Origin: Winogradskya consettensis
GTDB taxonomy: Bacteria; Actinomycetota; Actinomycetes; Mycobacteriales; Micromonosporaceae
Assembly (NCBI RefSeq): GCF_018332715.1
Contig: NZ_BOQP01000051.1
Location: 1 to 64,000, forward strand
Length of the DNA: 64,000 bases
Direction: 5' to 3'
In this document: piece after piece, positions 7,915 through 15,558 of the stretch
Layout of the letters: the number at the start of each line of letters is the position of its first letter
Numbering within the stretch: position 1 is the stretch's first letter
Made by a program: the position numbers and the translations under genes
The notes under the pieces: model-generated
What the model saw: the letters and a program-made list of their open reading frames with translations, nothing else
Database searches by the model: none
What the model was told of the DNA's origin: nothing

Positions 7915-8951
7915 CCACGAAGACGAAGTTCGCCCTGGTCGGCGCGGGAGTGATCGGCAGACACCACGGGTCGGTCATGCAGGCGCTCAGCGATCGCATC
8001 GAGCTGGTCGCGGTCGCCGACGTTGATTCAGTACGCGCGGAGCGGCTGACCTCCGAGCACGGCGGCCGCCCGTACCCGTCGCTGCGCGCGGCCCTGTCCG
8101 CCGAGGACGTCGACGTCGTGGTGGTCTGCACGCCGACCGGCAGGCACGGCGAGGTCGCGATCGAGGCGCTGAACGCGGGCAAGCACGTGATCCTGGAGAA
8201 GCCGGCGGAGATCACGGTCGCGCGTACCGACGAGATCATCGCGGCCCGGCAGCGGGCCGGCACCCTCGTCACGGTGATCTCGCAGCACCGCTTCGACCCG
8301 GCGACGGAGCAGACCCTGACGGCGATCGGGCGCGGCGAGTTCGGGCGGCTCACGTCGGGCATCGCGGCGATCGACTGGTGGCGCGGGCAGAGCTACTACG
8401 ACTCCGGCGACTGGCGCGGGACGTGGGACCTCGACGGCGGCGGCGCGCTGATGAACCAGGGGGTGCACACCGTCGACCTGCTCATCGCCGCGCTCGGACG
8501 GCCTGTGGAAGTGTTCGCGTACACCGGGACTCTCGCCCACGAACGCATCGAGGTGGAGGACGTCGCGGCCGGGGTGGTGCGGTTCGCGTCGGGGGCGCTC
8601 GGGGTGCTGCACGCGACGACGTCGGCGTATCCGGGGCTGAGCGCGCGCCTCCAGGTGCACGGCGACCGCGGCTCGGCGGTGATCGACAACGACCGGATGG
8701 CGTTCTTCCATTCGACGCCGGCCGGAACCTCACCGGTCGAGATGCAGATGGGCGGCACCCGGGTGACCTCCGGTTTTGTGGATCCGGTGGGACTTGGTGA
8801 CACCCATCAGCGCCAGTATCTCAACTTCCTCGGGGCGCTGGCCGGGACCGAGAAGCTGCGGGTCGACCTGGAGACCAACCGGCAGTCGATCGGGGTCATC
8901 GCCGGGGCGTACGAGTCGGCCCGCACCGGCCGTCCGGTGGCCCTGTCATGA
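7911..8951 (+). CDS. Gfo/Idh/MocA family oxidoreductase
   Basis: This 346-residue protein has the full family architecture: Rossmann motif VGAGVIGRHHG at residues 10-20, the acidic strand VAVADVD, the VVVVCTPTGRH turn, and the signature HVILEKPAE, followed by the C-terminal substrate domain with GGGALMNQGVHTVDLL, whose Asp and His are typical catalytic positions. It starts at GTG 7911 in a GTGA overlap. It is the complete-length counterpart of the oxidoreductase at 6209 and is followed by a second TIM-barrel protein, so the operon has two oxidoreductase/TIM-barrel pairs. Confidence 0.9.
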   Translation: MTTKTKFALVGAGVIGRHHGSVMQALSDRIELVAVADVDSVRAERLTSEHGGRPYPSLRAALSAEDVDVVVVCTPTGRHGEVAIEALNAGKHVILEKPAEITVARTDEIIAARQRAGTLVTVISQHRFDPATEQTLTAIGRGEFGRLTSGIAAIDWWRGQSYYDSGDWRGTWDLDGGGALMNQGVHTVDLLIAALGRPVEVFAYTGTLAHERIEVEDVAAGVVRFASGALGVLHATTSAYPGLSARLQVHGDRGSAVIDNDRMAFFHSTPAGTSPVEMQMGGTRVTSGFVDPVGLGDTHQRQYLNFLGALAGTEKLRVDLETNRQSIGVIAGAYESARTGRPVALS

Positions 8952-9799
8952 GCCGTATCGCCGCGAACCCCATCCCCTACTGGGCCAGGGCCGGCAAGAC
9001 CCGCGAGGTCCTCGCCGAGGCGTTCGCCGACTTCCAGGAGATCGGCTTCACCGCGGTCAAGGCGGACGTGCCCGACGACATGACCGCAGGTCAATACCAG
9101 GACTGGATCGCAGGGTACGGCCTGAGCCCGGCCCTGAGCCTGTTCAACTCCCCGTTCGACGAGACCGTCGTGCTCGCCGATGAGCTCGAGCGGGCCAAAC
9201 GGTTCGCCGCCGTCCAGGTCGCGCTCGGCCTCGACCGCACGATGGTCTCGTCGATGGGCCGCCCGGAACGGCTCGCCGCACCGGCCGTGGGAACCGGCTT
9301 CGACGCGGGCCGCCTCGACCGGGCGATCGACGCCTGCGGGCAGGTCAGCCGGGTCCTCGCCGCCGAGGGGCTGCGGCCGCTGCACCACTCGCACGTCGGC
9401 GGCGTCTTCGAGACCGAGCACGAGATCACCACGCTGCTCGACGACCTCGGCCCGGACGTGATCGGCGTCGGACCGGACACCGGGCATCTGCGCTGGGCGG
9501 GCATCGACCCGGCCGCGTTCATCACGCGCTACGCCGACCGGCTCGGCGGGATCCACCTCAAGGACTGCTTCGCCGACCTGCTCGATCGGCGCGACCTGTC
9601 GTACCGTGAGGCGACCGACAGCAAACGACTCTGGGCCGAACCGGGTCTCGGCGTGGTCGACTTCGACGCCGTGCGGGCCGCGATCCCGGCGGACTACGAC
9701 GGCGACTACATGATCGAGGTCGACGAGCCCAGTGTCGCGTCGAAGAAGGAGTCCCACCGCATGTCGTACGCCTGGGCCCAGCAGTGGACAGCGTCATGA
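8948..9799 (+). CDS. IolE-like sugar phosphate isomerase/epimerase TIM-barrel protein
   Basis: A 283-residue TIM-barrel protein resembling inosose dehydratase IolE and related epimerases. The N-terminus (NPIPYWARAGKTREVLAEAF) and the segments PLHHSHVGGVFETEHE, GVGPDTGHLRWAGID and GGIHLKDC carry the His, Glu and Asp residues expected of the metal site. ATG 8948 overlaps the previous stop (ATGA), and its own stop overlaps the LarA-like gene. It may dehydrate, epimerise or cleave the keto product of the neighbouring oxidoreductase; which one is not decided by the sequence. Confidence 0.87.
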   Translation: MSRIAANPIPYWARAGKTREVLAEAFADFQEIGFTAVKADVPDDMTAGQYQDWIAGYGLSPALSLFNSPFDETVVLADELERAKRFAAVQVALGLDRTMVSSMGRPERLAAPAVGTGFDAGRLDRAIDACGQVSRVLAAEGLRPLHHSHVGGVFETEHEITTLLDDLGPDVIGVGPDTGHLRWAGIDPAAFITRYADRLGGIHLKDCFADLLDRRDLSYREATDSKRLWAEPGLGVVDFDAVRAAIPADYDGDYMIEVDEPSVASKKESHRMSYAWAQQWTAS

Positions 9800-11019
9800 G
9801 GGTCGGCGGTCCCGAGCGTGTTCTCACCGACGACGAGGTCACCTCCTTTGTCGTGGAGCAACTCGGCGCCCTGGATGCCGACGGGTGCAGCGTCTGTGTG
9901 CTCGTGCCGGACGCCACGCGTACCTGTCCGCTCCCGCTCCTGATCCGGGCCGTGCACCGGGCCCTGCACGGCCGGGTGTCGCGGCTGACGATCCTCGTCG
10001 CGCTCGGCACCCACCGCCCGATGACGACTCCGGAGCTCGACGCCCACCTGGGGACACCGCTGCCCGGCACCGAGGTGATCAACCACGAGTGGTGGAAACC
10101 GTCGACGTTCGCGAACCTCGGGACCATCCCCGGCGCGCGGATCGAGGAGCTCTCCGAGGGCCGGATGAGCGGCGACGTCGAGGTGCTGCTCAACCGCGCG
10201 GTCCTCGACCACGACATCGCCCTGGTCGTCGGCCCGGTCCTGCCGCACGAGGTGGTCGGCATGTCCGGCGGCAACAAGTACTTCTTCCCCGGCGTCGGCG
10301 GCCAGACCATCATCGACGTGTCGCACTGGCTCGGCGCGCTCATCACCTCCGCCGAGATCATCGGCACCACCGGCCTCACCCCCGTCCGCGCCCTCATCAA
10401 CGACGGCGCCGCCCTCATCCCCGCCGAGAAGTACGCCCTCAGCGTGGTCACCGCCCCCGGCGGCGGCCTGCACTCCGTCTCGTTCGGCGACTGCCTGACC
10501 TCCTGGGCGAGCGCCGCCGAGGTCAGCGCCGCCACCCACGTCACCTATCTCGACACCCCCGTCCGCCGCGTCCTGTCCCTGATCCCCACCATGTACGACG
10601 AGATCTGGACCGGCGCGAAAGGCTTCTACAAGGTCGAGCCGATCGTCGCCGACGGCGGCGAGGTCATCCTCTACGCCCCGCACATCCGTGAGATCGCCAC
10701 CAGCCACCCCCAGATCCACGAGATCGGCTACCACTGCCGCGACTACTTCGTAAAACAGTGGGACACGTTCAAACACGTCCACTGGGGAGTACTCGCCCAC
10801 TCCACCCACCTGCGCGGCGCCGGCACCTACGACCCGGTCACGCGCGAGGAACACCTCCGCGTCCAGGTCACCCTCGCCACCGCCATCCCTTCAGCGGTCT
10901 GCCGAGCCGCCAACCTCGGCTACCGCGACCCCGCCACCATCGACATCGCCGCCTTCACCGCCGACCCGGACACCCTCGTCGTCCCCGACGCCGGCGAAGT
11001 CCTCTTCCGCCTGCGCTGA
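9796..11019 (+). CDS. LarA-type nickel-pincer racemase/epimerase homologue
   Basis: A 407-residue protein of the lactate racemase LarA family, which uses a nickel-pincer nucleotide to shift a hydride at the carbon beside a carboxylate. All four key positions of Lactiplantibacillus LarA (His108, His174, Lys184, His200) have counterparts: His73 in GTHRPMT, His151 in LPHEVVG, Lys161 in SGGNKYFFPG and His177 in VSHWLG. The last three keep the exact 10- and 16-residue spacing. I chose ATG 9796, which forms an ATGA overlap like the other junctions, over GTG 9784. It ends the operon. In a uronate/aldonate locus the substrate is probably a sugar acid rather than lactate. The cofactor genes larB, larC and larE are not in the window. 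Confidence 0.85.
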   Translation: MRVGGPERVLTDDEVTSFVVEQLGALDADGCSVCVLVPDATRTCPLPLLIRAVHRALHGRVSRLTILVALGTHRPMTTPELDAHLGTPLPGTEVINHEWWKPSTFANLGTIPGARIEELSEGRMSGDVEVLLNRAVLDHDIALVVGPVLPHEVVGMSGGNKYFFPGVGGQTIIDVSHWLGALITSAEIIGTTGLTPVRALINDGAALIPAEKYALSVVTAPGGGLHSVSFGDCLTSWASAAEVSAATHVTYLDTPVRRVLSLIPTMYDEIWTGAKGFYKVEPIVADGGEVILYAPHIREIATSHPQIHEIGYHCRDYFVKQWDTFKHVHWGVLAHSTHLRGAGTYDPVTREEHLRVQVTLATAIPSAVCRAANLGYRDPATIDIAAFTADPDTLVVPDAGEVLFRLR

Positions 11020-11039
11020 TAACCCCGCCTACCCTTTCA

Positions 11040-11567
11040 CCCCGCCTGTTCGGCTCCTCGGCGTCGACGAGCTGAAGGATCACCTTCACGGTCACCTCCG
11101 GGCCGGCCGGCGTACGGGCAGCGGCACCGGCCCGGCGTGCCTCACGCACCGGCTCGTAGGCCGCGTTCGGCGCGCCGTGCACAGCCGATCCGCCGGACCA
11201 GTCGGTGCCGAACGGGCCCGGTTCGACGATCGAAGAAGTTGGTCTCCATCTGCGCGCGGGCCTGCTCCTCGGTCACCTCCTCGACCATGCCGAACAACCC
11301 GTAACCCGCGTTGTTGACCACGACGTCCAGCCCGCCGAACGCCGCCACGGCCGACGCCACCGCCGCGAACACCGCCGGGCGATCCGTCACGTCCAGGGTC
11401 AGGGGCAGGACGCGGTCGCCGTACGCATCGCTCAGGTCCTGAAGGTCCCGGGGGTTTCGTGCCGTCGCGGCGACCCGGTCGCCGCGATCGAGGGCCGCCC
11501 GGGCCCAAACGTGCCCGAAGCCGCGGGAAGCACCCGTGATGAACGGGCCTGAGCGTGCAGTCGTCAC
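11040..11567 (-). pseudogene. Decayed short-chain dehydrogenase/reductase (SDR)
   Basis: A GTG at 11567 opens a clear SDR N-terminus: cofactor motif FITGASRGFG, then LDVTD and VVNNAGYGLFG, up to QMETNFF. The frame then breaks near 11235. A different minus frame continues with a matching SDR C-terminal part, IVEPGPFGTDW...AVHGAPNAAYEPVR, down to about 11050. The stretch between (about 70 residues in intact relatives, holding the catalytic Tyr-x3-Lys) is missing. The protein therefore cannot be a working reductase. The usual C-terminal end is also lost. It sits head to head with a decayed MmyB-type regulator. Confidence 0.8.
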
Positions 11568-12062
11568 CGGGCACGAGGTGTCCGACGACGTGCGGCGGCT
11601 CCTCGATTCCTGGGGCCGGACCCCGGCGTACGTCCGCAACCGTCGTTTCGACGTGCTGGCGGCCAACAAACTCGCCATGGCGCTCGCCCCGCTCTACACC
11701 CCCGGGCAGAATCTCGTCCGCGGCATGTTCTCGAGCCCGCCACCCGCGATCTGTTCCCCGACTGGGCACAGATCGCCGCACAGACCGCCGCCGCGCTGCG
11801 TGCCGAGGCCGATCCGCGGGATCCCGCAACGGCCGCCCTCATCGCGTCGATGCTCGCCGACGACGATTTCCGGGTGGCGTGGGCCGATCACGACGTCCGG
11901 CGTACGCGCGACGAGCTCAAACGCTTCGACCATCCCGCGGTGGGCCCGTTGACGCTGCGCCGCCAGTCACTCGCCGTCGCGGGCGCCGGGGGTCAGGTGA
12001 TCATCACCTACCTGCCCGCACCCTCCTCCCCCTCGGCGGACGCCCTCGCGCGACTCCTCTGA
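11568..12062 (+). pseudogene. Decayed XRE/MmyB-type regulator, ligand domain only
   Basis: Plus-strand frames reproduce an MmyB-like ligand-binding domain in two pieces. The first frame gives TPAYVRNRRFDVLAANKLA and PGQNLVRGMF; after a one-base loss at about 11733 the next frame gives LFPDWAQIAAQTAAALRAEA, then WADHDVRRTRDELKRFDHPA and a stop at 12062. The N-terminal helix-turn-helix domain (about 100 residues) is absent; the remnant begins where the divergent SDR remnant starts. Intact actinobacterial MmyB regulators are often divergent from an SDR gene, so one deletion may have removed both promoters. Confidence 0.75.
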
Positions 12063-12097
12063 GGTTTACCGATGATCAAGCCGGGAACGTCGAAGTG

Positions 12098-12277
12098 ATG
12101 TCTATCTGGAGCAAGCTTCGCAGCAAGCGACAGGCACGACTCGACGAGGTCCGGCGTGATGCGACGCTGAAGGCCGCGGCCCAGGGTGCCACCCCGGAGC
12201 AGGCCCGGCGTGCGGGCGACCGGGCGGCCAGCCGCGGCAACACCAACGCCGCCATCACCAGCGCGATCAGCAGCTGA
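12098..12277 (+). CDS. Small basic hypothetical protein
   Basis: A 59-residue frame from ATG 12098, beginning MSIWSKLRSKRQARLDEV, followed by a helical Ala/Arg-rich stretch (ATLKAAAQGATPEQARRAGD) and a Ser/Ala tail. It has coding-like third-position GC and ends just before a strong hairpin at 12288. No domain is recognised. The short frame and weak ribosome site leave some doubt. Confidence 0.5.
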   Translation: MSIWSKLRSKRQARLDEVRRDATLKAAAQGATPEQARRAGDRAASRGNTNAAITSAISS

Positions 12278-12287
12278 CCCCCGTGTG

Positions 12288-12324
12288 CCCCCGGAGAGCT
12301 ACGGGAAAGATGGCTCTCCGGGGG
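12288..12324 (+). terminator. Hairpin terminator
   Basis: CCCCCGGAGAGC at 12288-12299 pairs perfectly with GCTCTCCGGGGG at 12313-12324 around a 13-base loop. It lies 10 bases after the small basic gene and 40 bases before the secreted hydrolase. No U-tract follows, which is usual in actinobacteria. Confidence 0.75.
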
Positions 12325-12363
12325 TACGCGCCGGGCGACACCTGACTCTTAGCGTCGCCCGGT

Positions 12364-13533
12364 ATGAGATATCGGAAAACGCTTGCCGCCGCGGTCGCAG
12401 CGGCGATGGTGGCCGTGGGCATTCCCGCACGGGCCGAGGCGCGGGTGTCACTGCCGGCACCCACCGGGCGCTATCGCGTGGGTGAGACGACGCTGAATCT
12501 GATCGATCGCGGACGGCAGGACCGCGAGCTCATGGTGAGCCTCTTCTACCCCGCCGCCGTCGCGCGACCCGGACCGGCGGCGCCCTACATGCTCGACGCC
12601 GCTGCCGCGCATTTCGATGCCGTGACCGCCAACGACTACCTGGGGCTCGGGCTGCCTGCTGGGAAGGTGGACTGGGCGTCGATCGGCACTCACGCGACGC
12701 TGAACGCGCCGGTTGATCCGCGGGCCGGGAAGCTGCCCGTGGTGCTGTACTCGCCGGGGCTGGGCGAGCCGCGTACCTGGTCGACGACGCTCGTCGAGCA
12801 GCTGGCCGCAGCGGGCTATCTGGTGGTGACCATCGACAACACGGGCGAGTCACCCGAGGTGGAGTTTCCCGATGGGCGGCTGGTGCTGCTCAGCGGTGCC
12901 GAGCCGACCGTCGCCTGGGTCAGCGGGATGATGGCGACCCGGGTCGCCGACACGTCGTTCGTGCTCGACCAGCTCGGCGGCGTGACCGCGGCCGGGCTGC
13001 GCGGGCGGGTCGACCTGAGCGCCGTGGGGATGTTCGGGCATTCGGCGGGCGGGTTCGCCACGGCCGCGGCGATGGCGGCCGACCCGCGGATCAGGGCCGG
13101 CATCAACCTCGACGGCACGATGGGCCTCGACCCGCTCGACCCGGAGGTCCTGTCGCCGGTGGCGCAGCGCGGGCTGGATCGGCCGTTCCTGCTCGTGGGC
13201 AGCGACGGGACGGGCGAGACGATCACCAACGATCCGTCGTGGACGTCGTTCTGGGCGCACAGCACCGGATGGAAGGCGGCCCTGACGCTGACCGGTTCCC
13301 GGCACGCGTCGTTCACCGACGCCGAGGTGGTGCTTCCGCAGGTGGCGGGTCCGCTGCGGCTCGACCCGGCGACCGTACGCGACGACATCGGCACCCTCGA
13401 TCCCCGCCTCGCCCTGCGCACCCTGGACCGCTACCTGAGCGGCTTCTTCGACCGGTTCCTGCGCCACCGCGGCGGCGGGTTCCTCGACGACCCGGAGCCC
13501 GCGTACCCGATCGCGCGGCAGCGGGCCCGCTGA
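12364..13533 (+). CDS. Secreted alpha/beta hydrolase (PAF-acetylhydrolase/lipase-like)
   Basis: A 389-residue serine hydrolase with an N-terminal Sec signal (basic MRYRK, Ala/Val core, probable cleavage after AEA near residue 26). The nucleophile elbow is GHSAGG with Ser227. An Asp in INLDGT and the His in GSRHASFTD complete a plausible triad. The LPVVLYSPGLGEPRTW oxyanion region resembles the platelet-activating-factor acetylhydrolase family of secreted lipases. It stands alone behind the hairpin at 12288-12324 and appears unrelated to its neighbours. The natural substrate is unknown. Confidence 0.82.
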   Translation: MRYRKTLAAAVAAAMVAVGIPARAEARVSLPAPTGRYRVGETTLNLIDRGRQDRELMVSLFYPAAVARPGPAAPYMLDAAAAHFDAVTANDYLGLGLPAGKVDWASIGTHATLNAPVDPRAGKLPVVLYSPGLGEPRTWSTTLVEQLAAAGYLVVTIDNTGESPEVEFPDGRLVLLSGAEPTVAWVSGMMATRVADTSFVLDQLGGVTAAGLRGRVDLSAVGMFGHSAGGFATAAAMAADPRIRAGINLDGTMGLDPLDPEVLSPVAQRGLDRPFLLVGSDGTGETITNDPSWTSFWAHSTGWKAALTLTGSRHASFTDAEVVLPQVAGPLRLDPATVRDDIGTLDPRLALRTLDRYLSGFFDRFLRHRGGGFLDDPEPAYPIARQRAR

Positions 13534-13631
13534 CCGGAATCTCAACCTGCTTCGAACCTTTAAGGCTCTCTTATGAAAGTCCCGGCTAACGTCCAGCCTG
13601 TCAGTGGCCCGACTCGCCGATAGAGGTACTC

Positions 13632-14045
13632 ATGTTGTCAGTCCTGGACGCCGACACGGACGCCGGGCGCCGCCCGCGGCAGGCGCGGCGGGTCGAGCTG
13701 CTGGACGGGCGCAAGCTGGAGTACGTGCAGCTGGGGCATGCCGTCGAGCTGGGTTTCTCCGGTGGGTTCCGGGTGCTGATCGAGAGCCTCGCCCACCTGA
13801 ACACGCCCCGCGGCCGGGTGGAGGTCGAGCCGGGTGCCGACGCGTCGGACGTCGTGGCGACGCTGCTCGGGGATGATGTCCGGTCGGCGCGTACGGGGGC
13901 GGGCAACGAACTGCGGATCTGCTTCGTCAGCGGCTCGGAGCTGGTGGTCGGTGCGGATGCCGACGTGGAGTCGTGGGCGATCACCGGCCCGGACGGGTCG
14001 CTGACCGTATGCCTGGCCCGGGGCGAGCTTGCCTGCTGGGGTTGA
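13632..14045 (+). CDS. Hypothetical protein, DUF6188-like
   Basis: A 137-residue soluble protein starting at ATG 13632 with a GAGGT site 5 bases upstream. It is mostly beta-strand in character (VELLDGRKLEYVQLGHAVEL, then GFRVLIESLAHL), with two tryptophan/glycine-containing strands at the end (ESWAITGPDG, ELACWG). The pattern resembles small actinobacterial DUF6188-type proteins, but I assign this only by general appearance. No function can be inferred from context. Confidence 0.65.
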   Translation: MLSVLDADTDAGRRPRQARRVELLDGRKLEYVQLGHAVELGFSGGFRVLIESLAHLNTPRGRVEVEPGADASDVVATLLGDDVRSARTGAGNELRICFVSGSELVVGADADVESWAITGPDGSLTVCLARGELACWG

Positions 14046-14118
14046 GCCCAGCAGCTCTGAGCAGGTAAAACGCGGGCCGGGGCAGCCCACCTGATGGCCG
14101 GGGACTAACTTGTCTGGC

Positions 14119-14835
14119 ATGCATCCAGCGGAACCGATGCCGGTCACGCCGCCGGCAACAGTGCGTCTCTCCAGCGCGCTGTTGTTCGGCGTCGCCGGTC
14201 TGACCCTGCTCGGGGCCGTCCTCGACCTGGTCTTCACCAACACGGGGCTCAGCGTCTACCGCGATTCCTACACCGGCGAGACCGGCTCCGGGTTCGCGAG
14301 CGTGGCCGGAGCGACATTCGACCTTCTCGTCGCGGCGGGTGTCTCCATCCTCGCCATCCTGAACCGGCACGGCCGCAAGAACGCCCGCATCACCACGCTG
14401 GTGCTCGGTGGCATCTTCCTGTTCTGCGGCGGCTTCGCCACGATGACCAACGGGCTGCACCGCCCGGCCGGCTACTTCGTCGAGACCGGCAGCACCACGC
14501 TCGCCCGGACCCTGCCCGCCGCGTACGGCATCAGCGCCGGCGTCCTCGACATCCTGGTCGTCCTCGCGGGGCTGGCGGCCCTGATCCTGCTCGTGGTGCC
14601 ACCGTCGAACCGCTACTTCCACGCCCGGCTGCTGATGCGCGCCCAGCAGATCCTCGGACCGGCCTACCCGCCGATGCAGCACCAGACCGGTTACAACCCG
14701 TACATCACCCCGACCCCGCCGCCGTACGGCAGCCCGACCCCGCCGCCGTTCAGCTTCCCGCCGCAGCCCGAGCCGTCCCCGCACACGGGCAGCATGCCGG
14801 CGATCGACCCCTGGGCCGAGCCGACCGAAAAGTAG
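14119..14835 (+). CDS. Four-helix integral membrane protein with proline-rich tail
   Basis: A 238-residue protein from ATG 14119 (an in-frame TTG lies at 14110). Four hydrophobic segments are visible: one near the N-terminus (LLFGVAGLTLLGAVLDLVF), one at LLVAAGVSILAIL, one at TTLVLGGIFLFCGGF and one at LDILVVLAGLAALILLVV. The last 70 residues form a cytoplasmic tail rich in Pro, Tyr and Gly (TPPPYGSPTPPPFSFP). Such tails are common in actinobacterial membrane proteins of unknown role. It converges on the GyrI-like gene with only three bases between stops. Confidence 0.75.
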   Translation: MHPAEPMPVTPPATVRLSSALLFGVAGLTLLGAVLDLVFTNTGLSVYRDSYTGETGSGFASVAGATFDLLVAAGVSILAILNRHGRKNARITTLVLGGIFLFCGGFATMTNGLHRPAGYFVETGSTTLARTLPAAYGISAGVLDILVVLAGLAALILLVVPPSNRYFHARLLMRAQQILGPAYPPMQHQTGYNPYITPTPPPYGSPTPPPFSFPPQPEPSPHTGSMPAIDPWAEPTEK

Positions 14836-14838
14836 CCC

Positions 14839-15429
14839 TCAGACCGCTCCGACCGGCTGCCTGAGGATGGTACGGAGCTTCTCCGGCGCGACTTTGCGAG
14901 CATCGCTGAGGTAGATCTCGTGATGCTTCCCGGTCATCCGCAGCCCGTTGCCCGGGATGAACTCGTCGTGCATCCGCGCCAGCACGCCGGCCTCGTCGTC
15001 GTACGACCCGATGTGCAGGGTCTGCACGCACCGCCCCTCGCTCAGCGAGCCCAGCCGGACCGCGCCCCACTCCCCCGCACCGGCCAGCAGGTCGTCGCCG
15101 ATCCACTCCGGGACCAGGATCATCAGCGTCCAGTCCCATCGGGACTTGTCCCGCGCCGCGGTGAACGTCTCCATGTCATCCGACCACCACAGCCCCTCCA
15201 GGGGCATGACGACATAGTCGCGCCCCAGGACCTTCTTACTGGCGAACTTCAGCCGGTACGCCAAGGGGTAGAGCGCCGCCGTCGCGTCCGCGAACGCCGT
15301 GCCGGTGTTCGGGTCGCCGTGCCCGTCGATCATGAGGTAGCGCAGCTCGGGCACGTCCACGAGCTCGAACCGGCCACGCGGTGCCCGGTAGGTGCTGATG
15401 TCGCGTTTGAGGTCGGCCTTGTCGGTCAT
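14839..15429 (-). CDS. GyrI-like small-molecule-binding domain protein
   Basis: A 196-residue stand-alone GyrI/SOUL-fold effector-binding domain. Typical elements are the start LVDVPELRYLMIDGHGDPN, the central LEGLWWSDD and the repeat-like GAVRLGSLSEGRCVQTLHIG and DEAGVLARMHDEFI. Proteins of this type bind or hydrolyse small hydrophobic or cationic compounds; no DNA-binding domain is attached. It starts at ATG 15429 and converges with the membrane-protein gene. Its role here is unknown. Confidence 0.82.
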   Translation of the reverse strand: MTDKADLKRDISTYRAPRGRFELVDVPELRYLMIDGHGDPNTGTAFADATAALYPLAYRLKFASKKVLGRDYVVMPLEGLWWSDDMETFTAARDKSRWDWTLMILVPEWIGDDLLAGAGEWGAVRLGSLSEGRCVQTLHIGSYDDEAGVLARMHDEFIPGNGLRMTGKHHEIYLSDARKVAPEKLRTILRQPVGAV

Positions 15430-15494
15430 CGGCCCACGTTACCCAGTGACCGAGGTGAGGGAGAAGCCTCGTAGGGCGTACCAGGAAATTGATG

Positions 15495-15531
15495 TTGACA
15501 GGGTTGGCTAATAGGCTTAGCTTATAGCTAA
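15495..15531 (+). promoter_or_regulatory. Promoter with TetR-type operator
   Basis: A TTGACA -35 hexamer at 15495-15500 is followed after 17 bases by TAGCTT at 15518-15523 (TAnnnT -10 pattern). The perfect palindrome TTAGC-TTATA-GCTAA at 15517-15531 covers the -10 box. A weaker outer pair GGCTAAT (15506-15512) and ATTAGCC (15536-15542) surrounds it. The downstream operon ends with a TetR gene, so autoregulation at this site is likely. Confidence 0.75.
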
Positions 15532-15558
15532 CGCAATTAGCCGCACCTGGAGGTAGTC

